Shown: positions 6,288 through 15,622 of the stretch, piece by piece
How the letters are laid out: every line of letters begins with the position of its first letter
How positions within the stretch are numbered: the stretch's first letter is position 1
NCBI RefSeq assembly: GCF_001265075.1
Contig: NZ_LFKO01000001.1
Span: 1,286,000 to 1,343,092 of the forward strand
From: Salinicoccus sp. YB14-2
GTDB taxonomy: Bacteria > Bacillota > Bacilli > Staphylococcales > Salinicoccaceae
Reading direction: 5' to 3'
DNA length: 57,093 nucleotides
The notes under the pieces: generated by a model
Seen by the model: the letters and a program-made list of their open reading frames with translations, nothing else
What the model was told of the DNA's origin: nothing
Database searches by the model: none
Translations under genes and position numbers: made by a program

Positions 6288-7919
6288 TTGAAAGTATCAC
6301 TGCAGACGAAAATACTGATAATGGTATTATCACTTGTACTCTTTGTCATTATTATTTTAACAGCCTCCTATTCTTATTATGAAGCAAAGGAAATAGAGGA
6401 AGAGAGGGGTCAGACAGCATTAAAAATTTCTAAGACGATTTCTTTGATGCCTGAATTGATAGATGTTTTTCAAACAGATGACCCTGCACAAGTGATTCAA
6501 CCGGCTATGGAAAGAATAAGAAAACAAATAGATGCTGAGTTTATTGTGGTTGGCAATAAAGAAGGCATTCGATACTCTCATACCAGGCCTGAACGAATTG
6601 GAGAAGAAATGGTCGGAGGAGATAATCACCGGGCGCTTGAAGACGGTGAATATTATATTTCAAGAGCAGATGGCTCATTAGGACCCTCGCTTCGAGGAAA
6701 ATCACCGATTTTTAACGCAGATGGCGAAATTATTGGAATTGTGTCGGTCGGATTCCTTGTGGAAGACATTCAGGAGCGGATTTTCGACGATGTAATCAAT
6801 GTAATCTACAGATCACTTATCTTATTCGTGATCGCCATTATAGGCAGTGTAATGCTGTCAAGAAATATCCGCAAGGAAACGATGGGATTGGAACCTTATC
6901 AAATTGCCAAATTATATACAGAAAGGGATGCCATTCTGCAATCAGTCAGAGAAGGTATTTTGTCATATGATATAACGGGTGAGATAACGATGATGAATCA
7001 CACCGCAAGAAAACTTTTAAGTGTTCAGGAGAGTTATGATGATTCCAAAATTGAGGACTTATTGCCCGGTTCCAATCCTTACCACGTATTTAAAACGGGG
7101 GAACCTCAAATGGATCAGGAATTGTTACTTGAGGATAAGACATTGATTGTAAACCAGACACCGATTTTCCAAAAAGATGAGGTGAAAGAGGTTGTCGCCT
7201 CATTCCGTGATAAAACTGAATTTGAACAAATGCTCAATACGATTTCTGAAGTTCAAAATTACTCGGAAGATTTACGTGCCCAAACTCATGAATTTACGAA
7301 TAAATTATATGTATTATCCAGTTTATTGCAATTGGGTGAGTACGATGAAGCTGTTCATATGATACAGAGTGAAACGACAGATTTGCAGATTAAAAATCGT
7401 ATACTCTTTAATCAGCTTGAGGACACAAAGATACAAGCCGTATTATTGGGGAAAATGGGGAAAGCATCCGAGCAAAAAATTGCTTTTGATATTGATTCAA
7501 ACAGCTCGCTCGAATCGTTGCCTGAACATATCAAATTGACCCACCTTATCGTCATCATTGGGAATCTTTTAGATAATGCGTTTGAAACTGTGGCTTTGAA
7601 TCATAAGGATTCATATGTAACGTTTTTTGCTACAGATCTTGGGAATGATATCATTTTTGAAGTCCATGATAATGGAACTGGCATTTCCGAAGAAAACAAA
7701 TCACTTCTTTTTAACAGAGATTTCACGCAAAAGAAATCTCATGAACGAAGAGGTTATGGACTGGCAAATGTTCATGAAACCGTCACCCAACTCGGGGGAC
7801 TGGTTGAAGTTCAAAGTGAAATAGGAGAAGGCTCTGTTTTTACAGTATACTTACCTAAAGAAATAAAATGGGAGGGGAACGACAATGGAGACGATAAAAG
7901 TCGCAATCGCGGAAGATGA
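6288..7919 (+). CDS. citS: Citrate/dicarboxylate sensor histidine kinase, CitA/DcuS family
   Basis: Two membrane helices (about residues 9-30 and 170-190) enclose an extracytoplasmic PAS sensor that carries the family's ligand motif GPSLRGKSP. A cytoplasmic PAS domain and a kinase core follow, with the phospho-acceptor His near residue 334 (THEFTNKL), the N-box (GNLLDNAFE), and G-boxes (DNGTGI, GYGLANV). The TTG at 6288 is preferred, as AAAGGA lies 11 nt upstream; the TTG at 6279 abuts the site. The gene overlaps the response regulator by 35 nt and is followed by a citrate-type transporter, matching the citST-citM order of Bacillus. The ligand is probably citrate; a related dicarboxylate cannot be excluded. 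Confidence 0.88.
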   Translation: MKVSLQTKILIMVLSLVLFVIIILTASYSYYEAKEIEEERGQTALKISKTISLMPELIDVFQTDDPAQVIQPAMERIRKQIDAEFIVVGNKEGIRYSHTRPERIGEEMVGGDNHRALEDGEYYISRADGSLGPSLRGKSPIFNADGEIIGIVSVGFLVEDIQERIFDDVINVIYRSLILFVIAIIGSVMLSRNIRKETMGLEPYQIAKLYTERDAILQSVREGILSYDITGEITMMNHTARKLLSVQESYDDSKIEDLLPGSNPYHVFKTGEPQMDQELLLEDKTLIVNQTPIFQKDEVKEVVASFRDKTEFEQMLNTISEVQNYSEDLRAQTHEFTNKLYVLSSLLQLGEYDEAVHMIQSETTDLQIKNRILFNQLEDTKIQAVLLGKMGKASEQKIAFDIDSNSSLESLPEHIKLTHLIVIIGNLLDNAFETVALNHKDSYVTFFATDLGNDIIFEVHDNGTGISEENKSLLFNRDFTQKKSHERRGYGLANVHETVTQLGGLVEVQSEIGEGSVFTVYLPKEIKWEGNDNGDDKSRNRGR

Positions 7920-8568
7920 TTTTCGTGTAGCAGATGTTCACGAGAAATTTCTTGAAAAAATATCCGGTGTCGAGGTTGTGGGGAAAGCCTTAAATGCCGA
8001 GAAGACGCTAGAGATTTTAGATACAAGAAAAGTCGATCTGCTCCTGCTTGATGTTTATATGCCGGATCAGCTCGGTACTGACATCATTCCGATTATCCGG
8101 CAGAAATACGAAAGCGTCGATATTATAATGATTACAGCAGCGAAGGATAAAGTATTCCTTGAAAGAGCAATGCGAAACGGTGTGCAAAATTATTTAATCA
8201 AACCTATTACAATTGAGCGTTTTACAAATACAATAGAGAAATATATTCAAAACAGAAGTTTATTACAAAACAAAGAAGAAGTAGATCAAAATGTTGTGGA
8301 TAAGTTGTTTAGGAATTCAGAAGAACATAAGATAGAAAATGAACAGATGCTGCCAACGGGTATTGACGCCAAGACGCTTAATAATATATTGGAGGTCCTT
8401 AAAAACAATCAGGAAGGTTTGTCGGCGGAAGAGATAGGTGAAAAAATGGGAGCATCCAGAACGACTGCAAGACGATACCTGGAATATTTGATTTCCATAG
8501 ACGAATGTCGTTCAGAGGTGGAATATGGGACAGTAGGGCGCCCGGAGCGTAAATATTTATTAGGATAA
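7885..8568 (+). CDS. citT: Response regulator of CitB/CitT family
   Basis: The receiver domain has its acidic pocket (E10-D11-D12), phospho-acceptor D56 (LLLLDVYMP) and conserved K106 (YLIKPI). The C-terminal part is the winged-helix type of the CitT/DcuR/MalR group (LSAEEIGEKMGASRTTARRYLEYL). It starts by ATG within the kinase gene after GGGAGGGG. When phosphorylated by CitS it should activate the downstream transporter gene, as in Bacillus. A hairpin terminator follows immediately, so the transporter has its own promoter. Confidence 0.9.
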   Translation: METIKVAIAEDDFRVADVHEKFLEKISGVEVVGKALNAEKTLEILDTRKVDLLLLDVYMPDQLGTDIIPIIRQKYESVDIIMITAAKDKVFLERAMRNGVQNYLIKPITIERFTNTIEKYIQNRSLLQNKEEVDQNVVDKLFRNSEEHKIENEQMLPTGIDAKTLNNILEVLKNNQEGLSAEEIGEKMGASRTTARRYLEYLISIDECRSEVEYGTVGRPERKYLLG

Positions 8569-8597
8569 CTACTTCAATTACACACGGTTTCTTTATT

Positions 8598-8629
8598 AAC
8601 ATAATGGTTTTTAACCATTATGTTTTTTT
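8598..8629 (+). terminator. Intrinsic terminator of citST
   Basis: AACATAATGGTT (8598-8609) pairs perfectly with AACCATTATGTT (8613-8624) across a 3-nt loop, followed by T5. Confidence 0.88.
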
Positions 8630-8736
8630 GTTCATTAAAACCAATAAAACCATAAAAATAGTTTAAAAAAACAATACAATCATAACATTACATGAACTGA
8701 GTTATGTTATACGATGTTAAGTATGATTTTGAATGT

Positions 8737-8764
8737 TTGGATGATTCATTATAAAATGTATAAT
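8737..8764 (+). promoter_or_regulatory. Promoter of citM
   Basis: TTGGAT at 8737, a 16-nt spacer and a consensus TATAAT at 8759-8764. The -35 is weak, as expected for a promoter needing an activator such as CitT. Confidence 0.5.
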
Positions 8765-8780
8765 AATTTATTGCTATAAA

Positions 8781-8794
8781 TGAAAGCGTGTTCA
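8781..8794 (+). promoter_or_regulatory. CcpA catabolite-response element (cre)
   Basis: TGAAAGCGTGTTCA differs from the cre consensus at one position and keeps the central CG and outer TG/CA. It lies about 10-20 bp after the predicted transcription start of citM, where CcpA binding represses in Bacillota. Citrate uptake is a classic CcpA target. Confidence 0.6.
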
Positions 8795-8829
8795 TTTATG
8801 AAGAAGTTTTATTAACAGGAGGAAAGAAT

Positions 8830-10182
8830 ATGAGTCTGAGTTTAATTGGAATTTTAACAATTTTAACAATCGTGGCGTTATTGATTTGGAATAAAACATC
8901 GCCAATTATTATAATGATTATCCTGCCGGTCATTGGCGCTTTAATCGCTGGTTTTGGTGTGGCGGAAATTGGCGTCTTCTTTGAAGATGGTATTGCCCAG
9001 GTTATGAATGTTGTTGTCATGTTTATTTTTGCCATAATATTCTTTGGAATTATGCAGGATGCAGGGCTTTTTGAACCAATAATTAATAAAATGATAGATT
9101 TATCAGGCGGTAACGTAGTGAAAGTTGCTGTGGCAACCGTGCTGATTGCAATAGTCGGCCAGCTGGACGGTTCAGGTGCATCGACATTTCTTATAACAAT
9201 ACCGGCACTCTTGCCATTGTATAAAAGGCTGAATATGAATCCGTATTTGCTGCTCTTACTGATAGCCGGAAGTGCAGCCATTATGAATATGGTTCCTTGG
9301 GGAGGCCCGCTCGGACGTGCCGCTTCTGTACTCGGCATGGATCCAAATGAACTTTGGCAGCCACTGATTCCAGTTCAAATTGTAGGTTTACTTTTAATGG
9401 TTGGGCTTGCAGTTTTCCTTGGTTTCAGAGAAAAACGCAGAATTGAAAAGGAATATGGGCTGGTTGATGGTGGAATTGCGTCAGAATCGTCGTCCGAAGC
9501 AAATGACGAAGAATCCATTGAAGCTAAGAACAAAGAAACCGATTCATATGGAAATTCATTGGAAAGGCCTAAGCTTATTTGGGTGAATTTGATTATAGCG
9601 CTTGCTGTTATTGGTGTTCTGGTTTCAGGTATTATTCCATCAGGTTTTGCCTTCATGATAGGGGTCGCAGTTGCATTGTTGATTAACTATCCAAATGTAA
9701 CAGATCAAACAGCCAGAATACGTGCCCATGCACCAAGTGCATTGACAATGGCAGGTATCATTCTCGCAGCGGGTCTGTTTTTAGGAGTACTTACAGGATC
9801 AGGTATGCTGGATGCTATTGCAGAAGATTTCGTAACGATTCTTCCTGAAAGCGTGACGCAATATATACATCTGATTGTAGGATTTTTGGGAATTCCTTTT
9901 GATATGCTGTTGAGTACAGATGCATATTATTTTGCATTGTTCCCGATTATAGAACAAATTGGTTCGACCGTTGGAATAGATTCCTTGTCAACGGCCTATG
10001 CCATGATTATTGGAAATATCGTAGGTACGTTCATCAGTCCATTGGCACCGGCTGTTTGGCTGGCACTTGGATTATCAGGCTTGGAAATGGGTAAACATAT
10101 TCGCTATTCATTTTTCTGGTTATGGGGAATGAGCATCGTATTGATAGTTGTAGCTGTAGTATTTGGAATCATCAGCATTTAG
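8830..10182 (+). CDS. citM: Citrate-metal:proton symporter, CitMHS family
   Basis: A ~450-aa transporter with about 12 hydrophobic helices and the CitMHS features: GQLDGSGASTFLI in the first half, GAGTPLGRA-like PWGGPLGRA, and TDAYYFALFP in the second half. A charged cytoplasmic loop (about residues 205-250, rich in E, S and K) divides the halves. Family members import citrate complexed with Mg2+ or Ca2+. The start is ATG 8830 with AACAGGAGG just upstream; the earlier GTG at 8788 overlaps the cre site. The neighbours citST and the cre site fit citrate-induced, glucose-repressed expression. Confidence 0.88.
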   Translation: MSLSLIGILTILTIVALLIWNKTSPIIIMIILPVIGALIAGFGVAEIGVFFEDGIAQVMNVVVMFIFAIIFFGIMQDAGLFEPIINKMIDLSGGNVVKVAVATVLIAIVGQLDGSGASTFLITIPALLPLYKRLNMNPYLLLLLIAGSAAIMNMVPWGGPLGRAASVLGMDPNELWQPLIPVQIVGLLLMVGLAVFLGFREKRRIEKEYGLVDGGIASESSSEANDEESIEAKNKETDSYGNSLERPKLIWVNLIIALAVIGVLVSGIIPSGFAFMIGVAVALLINYPNVTDQTARIRAHAPSALTMAGIILAAGLFLGVLTGSGMLDAIAEDFVTILPESVTQYIHLIVGFLGIPFDMLLSTDAYYFALFPIIEQIGSTVGIDSLSTAYAMIIGNIVGTFISPLAPAVWLALGLSGLEMGKHIRYSFFWLWGMSIVLIVVAVVFGIISI

Positions 10183-10507
10183 GATAGATATATTGCGTAT
10201 AATTGATCTATCATTTCAAATAGGTTATTGCAGCCAAAAGAGAGAAAAAAATTGAGATTTGAAGTGAGCCAGTTCCGTTTTCAAACGGTTGGTGTCTCCT
10301 TATATATGGAAAAGCGCTTCCCAAAGATGGGGAGTGCTTTTTTAATCTGCACTCAGTTAAACTTTTGAATAAAAACATCCTTAATATATTGACTTTCAAA
10401 ATCAAATATAATGAAAAATTCTGTACATTTTCTCTAATAAATATAAAAGAGTAATGTTATAATTTAAAGGTTGTTTTTGTTTTATACCAGACTATAGGAG
10501 GATTTTG
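10183..10507. other. Intergenic region between citM and the lipoprotein gene
   Basis: It contains a small hairpin (CCGTTT/AAACGG near 10276-10289) and the terminator at 10310-10343. Upstream of the lipoprotein gene a TATAAT occurs near 10459 without a convincing -35. I see no gene. Confidence 0.4.
10310..10343 (+). terminator. Terminator of citM, copy 2 of a repeated family
   Basis: AAAAGCGCTTCCC pairs with GGGGAGTGCTTTT across a short loop, followed by T6. The ~40 bp including the TATATATGGAAAAG lead-in are nearly identical to 5955-6000. Confidence 0.8.
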
Positions 10508-11128
10508 ATGCGTAAGTATTTTTATTTATTCATTTTTTCTGCTGTGCTTATGATGGCTGCATGCGGTAATGAGGAGTCAGAGCAAGAAGCGGAGCAAGGA
10601 GATTTGTCAGCAGAAGAGAATGATGAGATTGAAGAGACAGAAGTGACTGAAGAGACAGAAGACAGTGAAATTTCAGCGGGTGACGGTGCATATCATCATG
10701 TAGGTGATACCGTTGAACTCGAAGAATCAATCATGATAAACCAGCCTTATACATTAACAGTAAATGATTTTACAATTACAAGAGAGTTTAAAGGGGAACC
10801 GATGGAAGAATATTTAATCGGTTTTGAAGAAGATACGGGATTCCATCTTGCAATTGTAAATGTCGAAGTTACTAACAATGGAGATGAAGCTTTTAAATTC
10901 GAAGAAAACTCCAACCTTTCCTTGATGGAATCCGACAGAGAAGGGTTTAACTATATGGAAGAATATGCGATAGAAGAAGCGCTTACGACAGATATTGAAC
11001 CGGGCGAATCATTAACAATGGACCTGCCGTTTATAGTTAATGTAAATAATTCTGAAGGGAATTATTATTTCTATATAGATCCGCCAGAATCAAAGTTTCA
11101 GGAAGTCTATCAACTGACCGAACAGTAA
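10508..11128 (+). CDS. DUF4352-type secreted lipoprotein
   Basis: A signal peptide with a lipobox-like MAAC is followed by a very acidic, low-complexity linker of about 45 residues rich in E, S and T. A ~130-aa beta-sandwich of DUF4352/telomeric-repeat-like type comes next (VTNNGDEAF, then EPGESLTMDLPF). Such proteins sit on the outer face of the membrane; their ligand is unknown. ATG at 10508 has AGGAGG six nt upstream. The gene is alone between two terminators of the same repeated family. The acidic linker fits a halotolerant host. Confidence 0.78.
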   Translation: MRKYFYLFIFSAVLMMAACGNEESEQEAEQGDLSAEENDEIEETEVTEETEDSEISAGDGAYHHVGDTVELEESIMINQPYTLTVNDFTITREFKGEPMEEYLIGFEEDTGFHLAIVNVEVTNNGDEAFKFEENSNLSLMESDREGFNYMEEYAIEEALTTDIEPGESLTMDLPFIVNVNNSEGNYYFYIDPPESKFQEVYQLTEQ

Positions 11129-11142
11129 TAGAATATATAATG

Positions 11143-11179
11143 AAAAGGCACTTCCCGAAAAGATGGGGAGTGTTCTTTT
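11143..11179 (+). terminator. Terminator of the lipoprotein gene, copy 3 of a repeated family
   Basis: AAAAGGCACTTCCC pairs with GGGGAGTGTTCTTTT around GAAAAGAT and ends in T4. It is a slightly diverged relative of the hairpins at 5963 and 10310. Confidence 0.72.
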
Positions 11180-11342
11180 AATCTTCATATATATTCAGAC
11201 AGATATCTTTATTAACCTTCAATCACGCGACTATCATTTGGAATTATTTTACTCTTCAACCTTTCATCAAAGATTGAAAAGTGCATATTTGATAGAATGG
11301 AGATAATGGTTTAATGGGTGATTCTAATCAGGAGTGATAATA

Positions 11343-12179
11343 GTGATGACTGATATGATATTCAGGTTAGGCGGCAAAACATATAAAGTGGACAGTAACT
11401 GGGGGGATGATGCCAAGCAATACATTAATAACGTCTCGGCGGTTTCCAGTGATAGAGACGGATTTATTTATGTTCTGCAAAGAAGCAGCCCTTTTATGCT
11501 TATTTTTAACACGTATGGAAAATTGATGGATCAGTGGCACAATAAAGAAATTACAGATGCTCATTATTTGGAAATAAGCCCGGACGGCGAGGTCTTTATT
11601 GTGGAACGGGATCATCATAGAATCGTGGTCTTTAATAAGCAGGGGGAGATGCTCCGAATGATAGGTGATAAATATAACCCGGGAAATATTGGAGAGCCAT
11701 TCAATCATCCTTCAGATATATCCTTTACAAATGATGGAGATTTTTTTGTATCTGACGGTTACGGGAATACCCATGTTCATCACTTCGATAAATCAGAAGA
11801 GCATATCAATACGTGGGGACAACCCGGTACAGAGGCAGGCAGTTTCATTACACCGCACGCAGTTTTAGTCGATCAGAAAGAGCGGGTGCTGGTAACTGAC
11901 CGTGAAAATAACCGGGTACAGATTTTTGACCGGAGCGGAAAATATTTGAAAGATTTGCCGAATGTCTTTCATCCGATGGATATATGCCAGGATAAAGATG
12001 GTTTTATATATGTGACAGACCAAGTGCCTTCCTTGCATATTTTTAATCCTGACGATGAATTCGTCGGCAGATGCCGGACATTTGGTACATTCGGCCATGG
12101 TGTCACTGTTGATGAGCATGGTGATATTTATATTGCGGAGATGATGCCTGACGGACTGACGAAGATGACAGGTTTATAG
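11343..12179 (+). CDS. NHL-repeat beta-propeller protein
   Basis: About 278 aa made of six blades with NHL signatures such as HYLEISPDGEVFIVERDHHR, HPSDISFTNDGDFFVSDG, HAVLVDQKERVLVTDRENNR and GVTVDEHGDIYIAEM. It has no signal peptide or membrane helix, so it is probably cytoplasmic. The blade sequences resemble the lyase domain of peptidylglycine alpha-amidating enzymes, but an enzymatic role cannot be assigned. GTG 11343 lies 8 nt after AGGAG; ATG 11346 is nearly as good. The gene stands alone after a terminator. Confidence 0.78.
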   Translation: MMTDMIFRLGGKTYKVDSNWGDDAKQYINNVSAVSSDRDGFIYVLQRSSPFMLIFNTYGKLMDQWHNKEITDAHYLEISPDGEVFIVERDHHRIVVFNKQGEMLRMIGDKYNPGNIGEPFNHPSDISFTNDGDFFVSDGYGNTHVHHFDKSEEHINTWGQPGTEAGSFITPHAVLVDQKERVLVTDRENNRVQIFDRSGKYLKDLPNVFHPMDICQDKDGFIYVTDQVPSLHIFNPDDEFVGRCRTFGTFGHGVTVDEHGDIYIAEMMPDGLTKMTGL

Positions 12180-12236
12180 ATCTGCTCCTTCATTAAAAAT
12201 GGGTAAAGATATTATTTAAAAAAGGCGGTGTGCGTC

Positions 12237-12422
12237 ATTAAAATTGCAATAATTACCGATGTCCATGGCAATGCACCGGCTTTAAAAGCAGCATTGTCGG
12301 AAATTGATAACAGAAGGGATATTGAACACATCTATTGTTTAGGAGATATGGTTGCGATCGGCCCTGATACCAATGAAGTGCTCCACATGTTATTTTCAAG
12401 AGCAGATGTATCAATGTATTGA
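12237..12422 (+). pseudogene. 5' fragment of a calcineurin-like metallophosphoesterase
   Basis: The peptide begins IKIAIITDVHGNAPALKAAL and contains YCLGDMVAIGP, the first two metal-binding blocks (D-x-H and GD) of YfcE-like phosphoesterases. The family is about 240 aa, but this frame stops after some 60 codons, just before the expected GNHD block. The normal ATG position, 8 nt after AAAGGCGG, reads ATT (12237), so even initiation looks damaged; a GTG at 12228 sits on the ribosome site. It is fused by deletion to the acetyltransferase remnant that follows. Confidence 0.75.
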
Positions 12423-12931
12423 CAACTGTTAAAAACCCGACAGGATGGTCGTCTGAAGGGGACCATATGCCGACGCTGGTCAGGATGGATGAATTAGATG
12501 TCGACGATGTAGGTTTCGGCGACCTGCCGACACGTGGGATGCCGATCCGTCCCGCAGAAGATGCGGTTCTCATAAATAACCCGAGTGGACAGTTCCGGGC
12601 TATTAAGGCTGACAATGGATTTGAAGTACAGAAGGAAAAAGGAAGTGTGTTTGAAACATTATATAAGGACGGTTTCACACCGCGTAAGCCTGAAGAGTTC
12701 TACGAGAACCTGGAATATAATCAGCATCATCCGGATTCCATCTTCGTTAAAAAACTGATCATTACAATGCCGAAGGCATACGTCCATGCATCGATGTCTG
12801 AAAACCATCTTACACTTACCAAATCTGCTGTGAAAGAGAAGGTTGAAGTCAATGCTGGTAACTATACTGAAATTTTAAAGGATTACTTCGGACTGGATAT
12901 TAAAATAGACAGACTGGAATCTGCGTTATAA
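12410..12931 (+). pseudogene. 3' fragment of arylamine N-acetyltransferase
   Basis: About 170 codons match the C-terminal two thirds of bacterial NAT: catalytic His in SSEGDHMPTLV, catalytic Asp in DVGFGDLP, then the third-domain residues ending in YFGLDIKIDRL. The N-terminal domain with the catalytic Cys is missing, so the product cannot be an active acetyltransferase. The readable frame begins around 12410, inside the end of the phosphoesterase fragment, which marks a deletion joint. A TTG at 12419 could start translation but has no ribosome site. Confidence 0.75.
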
Positions 12932-12959
12932 TCAAATTTTAGCGATTAGGAGCATTTGT

Positions 12960-13640
12960 ATGTATAAAGCTATTTTTCTGGATATCGATGATACGGTATT
13001 TAATTTTAAAAAATGCAGCGAGAGTGCGTTGGAAAAGACATTTTCAACGATGAATCTGAATTACGATGAAAGTATCTTTGATGTATTTACTGAGATTGAT
13101 GAAGGATTGTGGGTAAAACAGAAAAGAAATCAGCTGACAGTCGCTGAAGTTTTGGATGTGCGTTTTGTACATCTCAAGGAAAAGCTTGGAATAGATTATG
13201 ACAGTGAGCAGGTCCAGGCGCATTTTGGTAATTTACTCGGGGAACAATGTATTATGGAACCGGGAATTGAAAAAGTGCTTGAAAAACTATCTTCAGAATA
13301 TAGGATTTATGCAGCATCCAACGGCGTCCTGACAATGCAGAAAAACAGGCTGCAGCTGTCAGGATTAAGAAAATATTTCACTGATTTGTTTGTTTCCGAT
13401 GATATTGGCTACGCAAAACCGGACATCAATTATTTTAAGGAATGCATGAACAAGACGGATTTAAAGACATCTGAAATATTGTTGGTAGGTGACAGTCTGA
13501 CGTCTGATATTGCCGGAGCAAATATCGCAGGAATAGAATCATGCTGGTACAATCCTTATGGTTTTGAAAATAACTCTGAAGTGGAAGCAGATTTTGAGAT
13601 TAATCATTTAGATGACCTGTTACGTCTTTTGGATGTCTAA
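12960..13640 (+). CDS. HAD-superfamily nucleotidase, YjjG-like
   Basis: A 226-aa HAD hydrolase with motif I DIDDTVF, motif II ASNG, motif III Lys in YAKPD and motif IV GDSLTSDIAGA. The helical cap inserted after motif I and the overall length fit the YjjG/YfnB group, which dephosphorylates (often non-canonical) pyrimidine nucleotides. Cytoplasmic. ATG follows TAGGAG by 8 nt. Downstream is an SDR gene with its own ribosome site; they may be independent. Confidence 0.82.
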   Translation: MYKAIFLDIDDTVFNFKKCSESALEKTFSTMNLNYDESIFDVFTEIDEGLWVKQKRNQLTVAEVLDVRFVHLKEKLGIDYDSEQVQAHFGNLLGEQCIMEPGIEKVLEKLSSEYRIYAASNGVLTMQKNRLQLSGLRKYFTDLFVSDDIGYAKPDINYFKECMNKTDLKTSEILLVGDSLTSDIAGANIAGIESCWYNPYGFENNSEVEADFEINHLDDLLRLLDV

Positions 13641-13707
13641 GTTATGTCAAATATTTAAATCATGTTAAAATCAGTAATGGAATATAAGAGGTAAAGGAGA
13701 TTTATAC

Positions 13708-14424
13708 ATGCAAAACATAAACGGTAAAACAGCATTGATTACAGGTGCTGGACGAGGCATCGGCCGTGCGGCAGCGATTGCTCTTGCAAAAGAAGGCGTA
13801 AACATCGGACTTGTTGGACGCACGACGGGGAATTTGGAGAAAGTACAGGAAGAACTTAAGAGTTACGATGTTAAAACAGCAGTGGCTGCAGCAGATGTTT
13901 CGGATATGGAGGCGATCACTTCAGCAGTGGAGTCAATCCGCGGAGAGCTCGGGCCGATTGATATTCTGCTGAATAACGCAGGCATTTCAAAATTCGGCGG
14001 CTTTATGGAACTGACACCGGAAGAATGGACAAATATCATCGATGTCAACATCAATGGTGTGTACTATACAACACGTGCAGTACTGCCGGAAATGATCGAG
14101 CGCAATACCGGTGACATCATCAATATTTCATCGACTGCCGGTCAAAAAGGCGGAGCGATTACAAGTGCCTACTCTGCATCAAAAGCTGCAGTAATCGGCT
14201 TGAGTGAATCTCTGATGATGGAAGTGCGCAAGAAAAATATCCGTGTGGCGACAATGACGCCGAGCACGGTGGCTACAGATATGGCTGTTGAACTTAACTT
14301 GACAGACGGTAATCCTGAAAAAGTGATGCAGCCGGAAGATTTAGCTGAGCTGATTGTTGCGCAGTTGAAACTGAATCCGCGAGTTGTCCTGAAGCATGCG
14401 GGATTATGGTCCAACAATCCTTAA
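13708..14424 (+). CDS. Short-chain dehydrogenase/reductase (FabG-like)
   Basis: A 238-aa classical SDR: NAD(P) motif TGAGRGIG near residue 12, NNAG near residue 89, catalytic Ser in INISSTAG and YSASK (Y-x-x-x-K). It resembles 3-ketoacyl-ACP reductases and YkuF/YvaG-type SDRs, but the substrate is unknown; FabG itself usually sits in the fab cluster. A close paralogue is encoded at 38697-39419, sharing the unusual C-terminal ending (WSNNP versus WATNP). A terminator follows. Confidence 0.85.
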   Translation: MQNINGKTALITGAGRGIGRAAAIALAKEGVNIGLVGRTTGNLEKVQEELKSYDVKTAVAAADVSDMEAITSAVESIRGELGPIDILLNNAGISKFGGFMELTPEEWTNIIDVNINGVYYTTRAVLPEMIERNTGDIINISSTAGQKGGAITSAYSASKAAVIGLSESLMMEVRKKNIRVATMTPSTVATDMAVELNLTDGNPEKVMQPEDLAELIVAQLKLNPRVVLKHAGLWSNNP

Positions 14425-14444
14425 TTGAATGATAATATTGGTGC

Positions 14445-14477
14445 GCTGTCAGATTGAATTCTGGCAGCCTCTTTTTT
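14445..14477 (+). terminator. Terminator of the SDR gene
   Basis: GCTGTCAGA (14445-14453) pairs with TCTGGCAGC (14460-14468) with one G-T pair, followed by CTC and T6. Confidence 0.78.
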
Positions 14478-14539
14478 GTCATAGAAGTTTTACTGGTATA
14501 ATGAAACCAATGATTAAAATGAACAAGGGGGATTGAAAT

Positions 14540-15337
14540 ATGGTGCCAACAGGAACATTGATTGTAATGGGAGCGGTGGGGGTGCTTTCAGTACTGCTGC
14601 CTTTCATTTTTATACTGATATTGAGACGCAGGTTTAAAATTCAATGGATACCGATACTTATTGGGGCAGGGGTCTTTATTCTGTTTGCGATGGTGCTGGA
14701 ACAGATTACTCATATGCTCGTGCTTCGTCCTGAAATGGACGGCACGATACCTTTAATTGCGGATTCGCCCTGGTTATATGTGCTTTACGGTGTACTTGCC
14801 GCCGGGATTTTTGAAGAAACCGGTCGGCTTTTTGCATTTCTATTGATGAAAAGGAAGTACAAAGTGGTAGATTCGGCAGTATCGTATGGTATTGGTCACG
14901 GCGGTATTGAAGCGATTATCATTGTTGGACTCGGCATGCTGAACTCGATAATAGTCGGTATTATGATCAACAGCGGCGGAGGGATAGCTGAAAGTCTCCC
15001 GGCAGGCACGGCGGAAATTCTCACAGGTACTCCGACATATATGTACATACTTTCAATCATTGAACGTGTTTTCGCCATTACAGTACATATTGCTCTGTCT
15101 GTCCTTGTCTGGATTGCTGTAATGAACAAAGGCAAATGGTGGCTGTTTCCGCTCGCCATTGTTCTACACGCACTGACCAATACGACAGCAGCGATGTTTC
15201 AGGCAGATCTTCTGAGCAATATATGGCTGATGTACGGCGGATTTATAGCCATGACCCTGATTACTCTGTGGATTGCGTATAAGGCGGGTATTAAAAAATC
15301 GGACACAGATGCCGTTGTTGAAGAACGGGAAGAGTGA
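14540..15337 (+). CDS. YhfC-family intramembrane metalloprotease homologue
   Basis: A 265-aa protein with about seven membrane helices. Motifs of the CAAX-protease/YhfC superfamily are visible: FEETGR (E-E-x-x-R) near residue 94, GHGGIEA near residue 117 and HALTN near residue 214, which place the metal-binding and general-base residues in the membrane. YhfC members are uncharacterised; related proteins process or modify membrane substrates. ATG with AAGGGGG upstream. Monocistronic. Confidence 0.78.
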   Translation: MVPTGTLIVMGAVGVLSVLLPFIFILILRRRFKIQWIPILIGAGVFILFAMVLEQITHMLVLRPEMDGTIPLIADSPWLYVLYGVLAAGIFEETGRLFAFLLMKRKYKVVDSAVSYGIGHGGIEAIIIVGLGMLNSIIVGIMINSGGGIAESLPAGTAEILTGTPTYMYILSIIERVFAITVHIALSVLVWIAVMNKGKWWLFPLAIVLHALTNTTAAMFQADLLSNIWLMYGGFIAMTLITLWIAYKAGIKKSDTDAVVEEREE

Positions 15338-15383
15338 GGCCCCGTTATGAAAATTTTCAAAGTCATAGAATAGATTATGATGA

Positions 15384-15414
15384 CCCCCTCCCCCATATTA
15401 ATCGGGGAAGGGGG
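15384..15414. terminator. GC-rich hairpin after the yhfC-like gene
   Basis: Runs of C pair with runs of G (CCCCCTCCCC against GGGGAAGGGGG). No T-run follows on the plus strand, so it may be a weak terminator or an mRNA 3' stabiliser. Confidence 0.45.
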
Positions 15415-15622
15415 TTGAATTATGCATCCATTCTGTTGAAACATCTGACACTGCCTGTGTTACGGAATGATTTTTTCATCGTATAAAAAAATACTCCAGA
15501 AGTGATGAAATTGTTAACTTTCATGAATAATTCATTATTAAAAGAACAAATAATATATAATAGATGTATTATAGATGTATGTTTAGAATATTGAACGGAA
15601 ATTACAAGTATGAGGTGATTTG

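Noticed and set aside
8788-8829. N-terminal extension of CitM starting at GTG 8788
   Set aside because: It overlaps the cre-like site and lacks a ribosome site, whereas ATG 8830 has AGGAGG just upstream.
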